DNA of 64,000 bases, taken from contig ML978123.1 of the NCBI GenBank assembly GCA_010015805.1, forward strand, positions 2,294,001-2,358,000, written 5' to 3'. Shown one piece after another: positions 44,501-53,454 of the stretch. This stretch comes from Rhizodiscina lignyota (Eukaryota > Ascomycota > Dothideomycetes > Aulographales > Rhizodiscinaceae). The position numbers were made by a program, and so were the translations under genes. The notes below the pieces were generated by a model, which was given only the letters and a program-made list of their open reading frames with translations, had not been told where the DNA came from and made no database searches. Position 1 is the first letter of the stretch. The number at the start of each line of letters is the position of its first letter.

Positions 44501-45311
44501 CATCATCTTCGACCAAGTTGTACCCAAATTCCCCGTCAATCGGCATATCCGGCGGATTGGTTTGTAAAGGAGAACTGGCCGGGCTGGCCAGTAAGTCATG
44601 ATCAGACTTTCCTTCAGGAGCAATCGCAGTAGGCTTGCTAGGTGTAGTAGGATCATCGTCAATCTCGTCCTCTATCTCTGGAGTTGGAGGCTTTTGTGAC
44701 AGATATCGAGAAGCTGAGGATGATTGAGGTTCCTCTGCCTTCAGCTGCGAGGTGTACCAACTGGTTTCCGTCTGATCTCGATATCCCCGTGATTTGACGT
44801 CTGCTTGGCTAACCACTTTCCCATTTTGAAATCCGAGCACCCGTTGACCAGCTCCCTCTGCTAAGACACGGAACGAGTCCCATGGTAGCAGTCGTCCGGC
44901 TTTGACGCTTTCCACAACCCATGCTGGCTTCACTATCCGATACCTCTTGAACTCGACGGCTTTCTTCGGCGTCAAATTGCTGCAAATGATATGCGTGACC
45001 GTTGTCTTCCCATCAAGGTATTGCATAAAGCCTCCCCCATGTGTGACGATAAGTTTGTGGATGTCATTCAAGGACGGTTGAGTATAGCCATTGACGTGCG
45101 CGACGATGCCTCGGAAGATATTAGGCTTGTCGTCGCTTTTTGACCGTAGTTCTACATCGAGGTTTTGCAGTTTGATCTTCTTGCGCCTGAAGTAATCGGA
45201 GAAGCCGCCAAATTTAGAGCCTTCGTATTCCTCGCCCCCTTCATCCTCAAATGTGTGGTTCTCAATCCTCTTACGAACAGCATTCGAATTGCTTTCCAGT
45301 CGCGACCCCAT
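41559..45311 (-). CDS. rev1: DNA repair protein REV1 (Y-family dCMP transferase)
   Basis: Inserts dCMP opposite lesions and abasic sites and recruits other translesion polymerases. A single 1250-aa exon. The N-terminal BRCT domain spans about 60-150 (FRGIVAHVNGYTQPSLNDIH, THIICSNLTPKKA). The catalytic Y-family core begins about 420, with LHVDFDSFFAAVSL (catalytic Asp), the SIDEALVDI motif near 518 (catalytic Asp-Glu), and YSIGGKLEEIGI helix-hairpin-type region. The C-terminal third holds three ubiquitin-binding LP motifs: VLEELPEDIRAKL, TLNALPADVREEI and ILEALPEDIRREI. A C-terminal Rev1 interaction domain likely fills the last ~120 residues. An acidic stretch (DDEEEGEEVEEKEEG) precedes it. 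The gene has no introns, unusual beside its neighbours. Confidence 0.97.
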   Translation of the reverse strand: MGSRLESNSNAVRKRIENHTFEDEGGEEYEGSKFGGFSDYFRRKKIKLQNLDVELRSKSDDKPNIFRGIVAHVNGYTQPSLNDIHKLIVTHGGGFMQYLDGKTTVTHIICSNLTPKKAVEFKRYRIVKPAWVVESVKAGRLLPWDSFRVLAEGAGQRVLGFQNGKVVSQADVKSRGYRDQTETSWYTSQLKAEEPQSSSASRYLSQKPPTPEIEDEIDDDPTTPSKPTAIAPEGKSDHDLLASPASSPLQTNPPDMPIDGEFGYNLVEDDDNADMDHEFADIADTSFHLGEVVDDEQAAPEEYDARQAGDLEDIGAFDGVDETGGSKGVKRPNSDEQHLVAKRTKLTAEEHNAILLADPKIRKSTVVDPGFLEQYYRESRLHHLSTWKADLKAQMQALAAEKSTSQKQRKKRAAGSRRYILHVDFDSFFAAVSLKKNPQFKDKPAVVAHGTGSGSEIASCNYPARKFGIKNGMWMKRAFDLCPELKILPYDFPAYEEASRAFYEAIIATGGVVQSVSIDEALVDITEICLAAAGSDGKRRGEGTVDREQSKADEIAQSLRDEVKRKTDCNVSVGIGGNILLAKVALRKAKPAGQYQIEPDKVLEFVGKLEVQDLPGVAYSIGGKLEEIGIKFVQDIREVSREKLTTALGPKTGEKIWEYARGIDRAEVGDVVVRKSVSAEVNWGVRFENQEQVDEFIESLCGELMKRLLKERVKGRHLTMKIMRRSADAPLDPPKHLGHGKCDTYNKSVVLGVATNAKEILAKEALSLLKSYGFPPGELRGLGVQMTKLEPMKADNDGQLQSSQRKLQFKVGDAPKADRKEQEDPIQDDIVTPKKPIRHPDDDAIGFGAQQLNISTPSRKPLNTAGTQFVIPTQIDPKVLEELPEDIRAKLAQHMDLSKLTTTAKAQGSSQRGKQTGHTPILAFPNQSQIDLETLNALPADVREEILAFYNQPSVSPSTRRRQDQTLLPQSTRKIRTTAISKKPIPAPAPLRKRGRPSKADTLRAAASNSTLTQSNFITAHFTQPASQDDATTGTESDADEPRPESKDGHDEIAQVPPEILEALPEDIRREILEEQRRARLKKTSGLDLQAFRKKEPAPQPDKGSTIAADDEEEGEEVEEKEEGPIERFLHLPPRPAKPTFTKRKLSSLPDLRDAISAWWSEFRSEGPYDEDIDALVIYLDKVVKEEGDMSKAVGMARWMGWVVEEGLGDVLVGESTTASNNDKWINALGRVRTSVKDAVRARGLGEVDV

Positions 45312-45802
45312 TGTGGCTTTACGAAGCTTGTGATGATATTACTACTTGCGTAGGGAGTCTTGATGGTGATCGGCTCATCACGGCGATAAAACGCGCGATG
45401 GTGGAACGCGTCGTCGAAAGAACGTGGTGTCAAAGTGGCGATTTTGAAGAATTGTATTCTTTTGCGAAGAGGTTAGACGGAACTTCATATAATGCGCCCT
45501 TGCGTTGAGGGATTAACAGTCATAAAGCAATTTGCCATCGAAAGGCACCAGTGCAGGCCATTCAATCCGCTCGGCATGCTTTGGAAGTCGCGACTTATGA
45601 CGCGCGACCGCGGCTTACCCTCTCGGGCTTAGCGGCGTAAACGGAACTTCCCACAGCTCGAAGTCTTGGCACCCGAACTTTTTGCTGCAGAAGTTTACGG
45701 TCGAGTAGCGTCTGGTTTTTTTCTCCTCGCATGCGCAGCATCGCGGTCTGTCAATTCCACCTCTTCCGCTCTGAAGACCAGCTTGCATAAGCCTTAGCCA
45801 TT
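45312..45802. other. Divergent promoter region REV1 / FKBP
   Basis: About 490 nt between rev1 (minus) and the FKBP gene (plus), so probably a shared promoter. No motif was assigned. Confidence 0.5.
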
Positions 45803-47622
45803 ATGGCGGACATTTCTCAACTTACCTCCTACCTGCCCATGGAGGTTTTCACTCTCGAAGTGAAGCCTGGAGAGATAGTTCCATGCATTGAGGCGCCCTC
45901 CGCTGTAAGTCGTCCCATGCACGCCGTGTCAATCGCGAAATGCATAACACGCTCCTGGCAATTGTCTATTGGGCATCTTTACTAATTGTTCTATTAGTTT
46001 CGGGTAACAATGGCAGCAATCGATCCTACAGCGCCGCCCCAGCCATTCCCAGAAAATCCAGACGCCCCGCCTCGAGCTACGCTGAGAATCATTCGCCATA
46101 CCTATCCTTTGGATCTCGATGGGGATGATGACGATGACTCGGATATTGTGGCTATCGAGCGTCGCCTTGGTCTCAAGGCTGCTGAAGAGGACGAGGATGA
46201 CGACGAGGACGAATCTGATGAGGAAGACGAGGCCGGTCCAAGCGATCCGGAAAAGGTCAACAAGGCACGCCTGGAGGCTGCTGCAAAGGAGCTCATCAAT
46301 GGTGCTGACGCTGAGGAAGACGACGAGGATGTTGATATGGCTGAAAATATCAATGGTACCAAGATCAATAAAGGCAAGAAGAAGGTAACTGATGTGGATG
46401 AGGATGATGAGGATGAGGATGAGGAAGAGAGCGATGAAGATGATGACGAATATGAGGATGAGGACTTCGTGATCTGTACTTTGGACATTGCACAAGTATG
46501 TTCATTTTCTTCTGTCTTTGATCTCGCACTCTCAGAAACGTGACCATTTCGACGACCTCTGCGTGTTTATTGTTCACCAATGTAGCTTACAACTCTCTAC
46601 AGCATTATCAGCAGCCTCTGGATTTGACTATCCCTGACCCGGCCAATGTCTCTTTCATGGTCACCGGAACGCACAGCATTTATTTGACTGGCAACTATTT
46701 CGACGGCCCCAACGACGACGACGATGAGGACGACGAAGATGACGATGACTACGACGAGGAGGAGCTCAACGGACTCCTTGCGCCGTTCGAGGGAGATGAA
46801 CCTATGTCTGACGACGAATCCGATGACTTGGATGCTTTAGAAGACCCTAGGATCCTTGAGCTTGAATCTGAAGAGGACGAAGAGCCACCAAAGCTTGTCA
46901 AGGTATCTAAGGCGCAGCAAGGCAAGGGCAAGAACAAGCGACTTGCTGAGTCTGATGAAGAGGAGGGTGACACCCTGGACAACCTCATTAGCAAAGTCGT
47001 GAAACCCGCCGAAGATGCACCAAAGACCAACGGCGAGCAGAAGCTTAGCAAGAAGCAATTAAAGAAGCTCAAGAAGAATGATGGCCAAGCGGCCCCTGGT
47101 GCTGAGCCGCCTGTTCCTCAAAAGAAGGAAGAAGCAAAATCCAAGACCGAGGAAGACAAGAAGTCCGCCATCAAGGATAGCCCTGGAAGCGGAAAGAAAG
47201 TCCAGTTCGCCAAGAATCTTGAACAAGGCCCAACAGGATCACCGAAGGTAGACGGCAAGCAAGATGACAAGTCAAAGAACCTAGGCAAGGTCAGCAGCAA
47301 TAAGGGTGTCGGAATCGATGACCGCAAAGTTGGTTCCGGGCCTGCTGCGAAGAAAGGTGATCGCCTCGGAATGAGATACATTGGCAAGCTGGTGAAGGAC
47401 GGGAAGCAATTCGATGCCAACAAGAAAGGCATGCCCTTCAAGTTCAAGCTCGGTGCCGGCGAAGTCATTAAAGGTTGGGACATAGGCGTCGAGGGCATGA
47501 AGGTTGGCGGCGAGCGGCGCCTCACAGTTCCTGCACGTCTCGCATACGGCAGCCAGGGCATGGCCGGCATCCCAGCAAACTCCGATCTCCAGTTTGATGT
47601 GAAGCTTCTGAGCATCAACTAA
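45803..47622 (+). CDS. fpr4: Nucleolar FKBP-type peptidyl-prolyl isomerase (Fpr3/Fpr4-like)
   Basis: A prolyl cis-trans isomerase of the nuclear/nucleolar class that acts on histones and ribosome biogenesis in yeasts. Exons 45803..45904, 45998..46495, 46603..47622; 539 aa. The N-terminal nucleoplasmin-like domain is split by intron 1 ([14 protein letters not shown], then [12 protein letters not shown]). Three acidic Asp/Glu tracts (such as [16 protein letters not shown]) follow, and a Lys-rich middle with KKQLKKLKK. The FKBP domain is C-terminal (about 430-539): [39 protein letters not shown] and [17 protein letters not shown]. Its catalytic pocket residues look intact. The antisense poly-Ser frames over the acidic tracts are artefacts. 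Confidence 0.95.
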
Positions 47623-48294
47623 ATGACAACTTCTGACGGCCGAACCCCTCACTTCCACTGCAGGAAGTACTGCACAGTACAAAAATGATTTCTTTCTCAC
47701 TCCTCTGCTGTACACCATTTCAACTCCCCTCTAGTACATGTTAGGGTATGTCTCCGGACGTGCCCTATGTGCTCGTGGTTCTCCTAATCACTCCTTTCCT
47801 TCTCTGCATGTTACGGGTTTTTCATGGATAATGTTTTGCATGCTGAGCTATCCGACTTGCATGTATAGCCTGCGGTTGCATTGAATAGAGATTTTGCTTT
47901 GCTATTGCGCAGGCGAGGATTGCTTGCAAGGAAGACGATACCCCTCAGTAATGTTTACTGCTGTCTTTGCTTTGCTTCGGAGTTTCAGTATCAGGTCAAG
48001 AAAAGTTTTCAGGCTACTGTGGTCATGTAGCTTGCCAATACAAAGACATACTTTCAGTTGTTCATCTTTCAATATGACCATCTCAAAGGATGGCTGAGAT
48101 GCATTGCATGCTCTAGCTGATGACATTAATCTGCTATTACCAGGATGCGAAAAGGCCCCATACGCCCGTCATTCTCTCATGAAGTGGGGTATCAGAAATA
48201 TGACCAGCCAAACGCCTTATGAAATCGTAGATGATGAAAAAGGCATGGAACTCCACATCTCACCATCTCATTACTGGTTCCTCCAAGTTTCCGG
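47623..48294. other. Convergent intergenic region
   Basis: About 670 nt between the FKBP stop (plus) and the Yippee gene stop (minus): the 3' flanks of both. Frames such as 47894..48097 are short and without motif. Confidence 0.5.
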
Positions 48295-49059
48295 CTACAC
48301 CATGTCAAGATCAGCATCTTGTCTCCAGATCTGCTTCCTCTCCCTCCTCTTCTTTGCTAGCCCAGGACTCCAAACGCCCGCAAACAAGTCCTCGCACTCG
48401 TCTTCGTCCTGGCTGTCAAACTCGATCTCGTCCTCAGCTCCCTGCCCCTCTCGTGATTTACCTCTTGAATCACCTACTCCGCCAGCCTGTTCGACTTCAT
48501 CGAGTGCAGTATAGCCAGAGTCTGAGAGTCCCGACTCCCAGCACGCGGCGCGACAAACCCTCTTCGTCTCAAGGATGAATTTGCCAACTTTATAGCGTTG
48601 ACTCTCGTCCTCGGCAGCGACGTACTTCCATCCGAGCACCGAATCGCATATCTTGCACCTTATGTCGGCTACGGTGTGCGCGCCAGTGACCAGCTGTCGC
48701 GGTACGGCCTTGTCGAGCGTGGTGTTGGGCAGGTTGCCCACATCCCGCGAATGCCGGATCCACAACCGCTCGGAGGTGCTCGGAGGTGCAACTAAGTAGG
48801 CGCGCCCGTGGCGGCCGGTGAAGCCCTTGCTAATGATGCTGGAGGTTGGGCAGAGATCGGCGAGACAGTGCGCGCATTGGAGATGGGATGACGCGCCGTG
48901 GAGAAATGAGGGGCCGGTGGGAGATGCGGAAGTGGTGGAGGTGACGGTTCCCGTCGAGTCGGCGGAGGACTTACGCCTGCGGAAGGGGACGGAGGGGAGG
49001 AGGTAGGTTGGAAAGAGCAAAGAAGGCGGAGAAGATGAGAGAGGGTTCGTGAAGTGCAT
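48295..49059 (-). CDS. Yippee-type zinc-binding protein
   Basis: Function unknown; Yippee/Mis18-type domains are zinc-binding beta folds found in substrate receptors and centromere proteins. A single exon of 254 aa. The domain (about residues 60-165) has the two CxxC pairs, LQCAHCLADLC and DIRCKICDSVLGWKY. It also has the family words ISKGFTGRHGRAYLV, LVTGAHTVADI and YKVGKFILE. The N-terminal 60 residues are Ser/Pro-rich and the C-terminal 80 are acidic with a Lys/Arg-rich end. An insertion between the two CxxC pairs separates the conserved blocks. The assignment to Yippee is firm from the block order; the specific orthologue is not known. Confidence 0.88.
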   Translation of the reverse strand: MHFTNPLSSSPPSLLFPTYLLPSVPFRRRKSSADSTGTVTSTTSASPTGPSFLHGASSHLQCAHCLADLCPTSSIISKGFTGRHGRAYLVAPPSTSERLWIRHSRDVGNLPNTTLDKAVPRQLVTGAHTVADIRCKICDSVLGWKYVAAEDESQRYKVGKFILETKRVCRAACWESGLSDSGYTALDEVEQAGGVGDSRGKSREGQGAEDEIEFDSQDEDECEDLFAGVWSPGLAKKRRERKQIWRQDADLDMV

Positions 49060-50055
49060 TGGAGCTCCGATGTGGAAGTCGGACGCCCGGAAATGAGACG
49101 AGGGGTGAGGCTATATGCTAGGATGACGGATTGTGGCTTCAACAGGTCAGCTCTGAGAACCAGAGGATGATTGCGGAGTAGAATCTAACATCGTTCGGAC
49201 TTCGATTGCCACCACTTGCGTTCAACTACAGGTACCTGCTCTCGCGTGCCTTGAAGCGCCTCACGATATAACGCGCCTGCCCCGCGTCAGGTCATATGCT
49301 ATCGATAAGGCAGGGGCGGGCTCCACAGAACGCCAAGCGTGCTAATGTCTGTGCTCGCGTGGAGAAGGCGAAGTAAATGTTGGCCGAAAGGAATGGGAAC
49401 CGCAGAAAGAAATGAAGCCCAGGAAATTGACGGAGAGAAGTAACAGTGGAGTGAGGAGGGGCAGTTAATAATACATCATTGCGGGCATGAATGTGAGGTG
49501 GCCGGGGGCAGCTTGAGCACGCGGATCTTCTCGGTTGCCCATCAGTCACAGGGACAGGCCACTCGCTCACCGCTAACCGACTTCGGTCGTCATCCCTACC
49601 TTCAACCCACCACATCACCACTCATCCATCTCCAATTGGACTTGTGACGGCGTGACGGTCTGACAGCGCATTCCTACAGGGTATAACCTTTGAAACTCAT
49701 CGCCGTATTCGGACCGATCTGTCTCCCATTGAGGTTGACATTGGACAAGGCATGAAGCTCCATCGTAACCGCACGACAATGGAGCTCCCATACTCTAGAA
49801 AGAGTCTCTGGGGTTCAAGTAGATGTTTCAAAGGGAAGCCACAGCTTTTTGACTTGGTTCCTGGGCAATGACATTGCTTTGCTGGCCATCGCCACCAGCA
49901 ATGGAAGGCGCCGTCGGTTTCAAGGTAGGGAAGGACAGTCCAGCGTGCTTCTTCCAGCATATCTCATATCCTATTCGTAATTCTAATTTTCTCTCCTTTA
50001 CATGTTCCTCGTCTCTTTCTGTCCTCATTGTTAATTGGCATTCCATCCATTGACA
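49060..50055. other. Divergent promoter region Yippee / NDR-like kinase
   Basis: About 1 kb between a minus and a plus gene; should hold both promoters. Frames at 49292..49621 and 49828..50112 lack motif or splice support. Confidence 0.5.
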
Positions 50056-53014
50056 ATGCCTTTTGCTGGCAATCGAAAGAGGAAAGGGACTCAGATTCTT
50101 CCCCAGGCTCAAGACAAGATCCGCGCGGTTGAAAGCCCCGTGACCGAACCAGAAACATCAATGCCAGAAGCATTCTATGCACCGAGCTGCGCCGTCACTC
50201 CAGTTCCATTCTACCGCCGAAAGAGTCTTCGTCTACTAAATGCCTTTGGGCTGGGCAGAGGTAAGTTCGTATCCAATATACTGAACAAGATATTGACTTC
50301 TGTTAGCTTACCCTCACGTTCCTGATACTCCTCCCTCTTCTCCACCACTAGGAGAGCAGCCCACGGCCCTATATCAAGTGCAGAGTGCGACCGGAACCGC
50401 TCGAGATGTCACCTCACAAGCTACTATCAGCCTCGTTCCGGCGTCGAGCCCTGATATACAAATCATCACACCACCACGATCTCCGTCTCCAGAGAGAGCT
50501 GTCATGCTAGATGGACAAGCTCGAACTCTTCCTTTGCTCGGCGAGAAGTCTGGAAAATCCGAAATCACGAGGAGTGCTTCATCTTCCAATCTCCTGATTA
50601 CTCGTAACATCAGTTGGCCGTTTGACAATCAAGCTACTATTGTGCATAGGCCAAGTACGAGAGCGGCGGTAATGCCCGGAACTGAGGCATACGTCGGACT
50701 ATATGGCTTACCATCATCAACGCAATCCAGCAGCAAGGCCGCGTCAAGCTCTATACGAAGTCTCCCATCGACTGCAAAGACGACTCCTTTCTCATCTTCT
50801 CTTGACGCCCAGCGTCGACAATCCTTTCCCGTTTCTCCATCTGCAAGTGGGTCAACTAACGGCGAGAGCATCCTATTACCGGCGATTGAAGAAACCTCTG
50901 GAGGTTACGGCTCATGGCCTACTCAGGATGTGCCGCATGATGACATGAGCCCCTCCATCGTTACTGTAGAGACTACTGCAGCCGCACAATCATTCATCGA
51001 GAATCACTTCGATTCTGTTCTGGCGCAGCCATTTACTGCAGAGCGCGCCCAGAGGCGGTACAACTTGGAGAGTCGGCTACGAAAACTCTCGATGGCTAGT
51101 ATAGACCGACACAGACACATGCTGAAATGGCAACAAGCGGAGAGTGATCATCTCCGAGAGGTCAGAGTTGCCAAGTCCAAGTCTCTGAAAAACAAAAGAG
51201 ACCCAAAAATCTCCATTTCCGGATATGAAGTCATCCGTGTCCTTGGTAAAGGAAGCTTCGGGGTGGTGAGACTAGTGCGCGAGAAACACAATACAGGCCA
51301 AGACCATGAGTCTTCCCGGAGCCGGAATCAAAGCCAATCAGTGCTTGATACTCCCGATAATCAAGTCACAAATAATGCCATGGAGGACTACATGGCCTCG
51401 AGGACTAATTTGAGAAGGCAGAAAAGGGCGCTCTACGCCATGAAAGTCATCCGCAAGTCGGAAATGCTGCGAAATAGTCAGGAAGGCCACCTTCGTGCTG
51501 AACGGGACTTCCTTGTCGCCTCCGCATCCTCAGAATGGGTTGTACCTCTCGTGTCCAGCTTCCAAGACCATGCCAACCTGTACCTGGTGATGGAATACAT
51601 GGTCGGCGGTGATTTCCTTGGCCTCTTACTTCGCGAAGATATTCTCGACGAATGTGTCACCGCTTTCTACATCGCAGAGATGGTCCTTTGCATCGAGGAA
51701 ACCCATCGCATGGGATGGATACATCGAGACGTAAAACCGGACAACTTCTTGATCGATGCTGATGGACACTTGAAGATATCCGATTTTGGGCTTAGTTTCG
51801 ATGGCCACTGGAAGCACAATCAAAATTACTTCAGCAGCAAAAGATACGAATTGGCTTCGAGACTGCAAATCGATGTCAAGGGTGATGCATTCGACATTGC
51901 AGAAGAGGCTGCGGAGGACAGCGGAGCTGGCTTTACGGGTGCAATCCAAAGATTCATAGACAAATACGGTTTCGGTAGTCCTTACACCCAGGATGTGCCG
52001 ATTTTGGACCGATTGAACTGGAAGGAAAAGCGGAAATACGCCAAGAGCGTGGTCGGAACCAGCCAATATATGGCTCCAGAGATCATCCGTGGCGACCAAT
52101 ACGACGGGCGTTGCGACTGGTGGAGCATTGGCATCATTCTGTATGAATGCTTGTATGGCAGAACACCCTTCTTCTGTGAGAACCGTGCGGCTACGAAGGA
52201 GAAGATTCTGCAGCACCGAGACGAACTCTACTTTCCGAACCGAGCCCGCTTTGCACGGCCTTGGAGCGATAATATTCTTCTGGGAGAGGTGACTAACCAC
52301 GCGATCGACCTGATCACAGGCCTTCTGCAAGAGAAAGAACATCGAGTCTCCTCGCCAGTCTACATGAACAATGACCTGAATCGTGCGGCCCGACGTTCTC
52401 ACACTCTTCAAGTGCCAACTCGCCGAACCTCAGGGTTGCGCGTCGGGGTTGCTGCCACGAAGTCACCTCCCCAATCACAAGGCTCTGCGCAGACAAAGCA
52501 TGGCCAGTCACAGCTCTCTGAGAACGGGCATTTCGTGTACAAGGACGATGCCGGCGACATCAAGGCGCATCCCTTCTTCCGCATGCACAACATCGACTTC
52601 GCTACCATTCACCGCAAGCGGCCGCACTTCGTACCAATGGTGAAGAGCAACCAGCCCATCACCAAGTACTTTGATGACGAGAAAGACATTTTGAGCGAAG
52701 ACGACAGGTGCATCGAGAGCCTATCGGAGAGCACCAACTCTACCTCTGAGAATGAGGGCAAGGGCAAGGAGATGGAGGCCGGGGTGGCAAAGGAGAAGAA
52801 GGAGAAGAAGAGGCCACGGGACAAGATCCTTCGCGATGATGCGCTGGGTAAGAAGGCGATGGAACTGCGGAAGCAGAAGGCTTTCTTGGGCTATACGTAT
52901 CGGAAGCCGCCTGTTTGTACACACCGCCGTGGCGACGAAGACGCGGTGGAGGATTTCAGAGTAGGGAAGCGGCGGAATCGGCCTATTCTTGAGGCTACGC
53001 CACGCGAGGGGTAG
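50056..53014 (+). CDS. NDR/LATS-like AGC protein kinase
   Basis: A Ser/Thr kinase of the AGC class with NDR-type layout; these act in polarity, septation and cell-cycle exit. Exons 50056..50260 and 50307..53014, intron GTAAGT..GTTAG; 970 aa. Residues 1-310 are Ser/Pro-rich and disordered. A helical lead (about 325-365, ENHFDSVLAQPF to the Lys/Arg-rich KSKSLKNKRD) may be an Mob-binding region. The kinase domain starts near 374: GKGSFGVVRL loop, YAMKVIRKSEML (catalytic Lys), HRDVKPDNFL, DFGLSFDG near 562. It has a long insert before the activation segment, GTSQYMAPEI near 650. A C-terminal hydrophobic motif FLGYTYRKP is near 928. Two extra disordered inserts split the C-lobe. It is more divergent than orthodox Cbk1/Orb6 or Sid2, so I give no symbol. 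Confidence 0.85.
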
Positions 53015-53454
53015 AGTGTTCTGTCGTTTAGACGTGCTGTGGCATTGGCATGAGGAGTCGTTGATGGCACGGATGCATCAGTTTGAGACGAGGCAGCAGT
53101 ATTCATAAAATTGTGGGGAGCAAACGAATTCAAGATTGTTTGAAAGGGAAACTTTTATAGTACACGCAACTGAGCATTTTCCACCTTTGAAAGAGATTGC
53201 CTCCAATTGAAGATTCGAGTGAGCAGTGAATCCGAGGAAAGGAAAATGCACGATGGCCGCCGCCAGTACGCCATACCCCATACTGCGGTCATGCTCAGTC
53301 CTTGCACGATGTCCTGAGTGCAGAAGGTGGATGCGGTTCGGTTGCAGGAAGCAAAAGGTATGACCAGAAAGTGAAAAGCCAAGCCGAAGGGCAAGTCGAA
53401 AGAAGAGAATGCGACGAGCAAAGCGCCGTAATGCAGCGATGACCACAATCCGGT

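Noticed and set aside
46140-46470. GAGGAT-type tandem repeats
   Set aside because: Simple codon repetition encoding acidic tracts in the FKBP protein, usual in this family, not an independent repeat element.
46102-46488. Poly-Ser minus-strand frame
   Set aside because: Complement of the Asp/Glu tracts of the FKBP gene (GAT/GAG repeats read as ATC/CTC and TCC/TCT).
51626-52411. 261-codon minus-strand frame over the NDR-like kinase
   Set aside because: Antisense of the kinase domain; no recognisable family.
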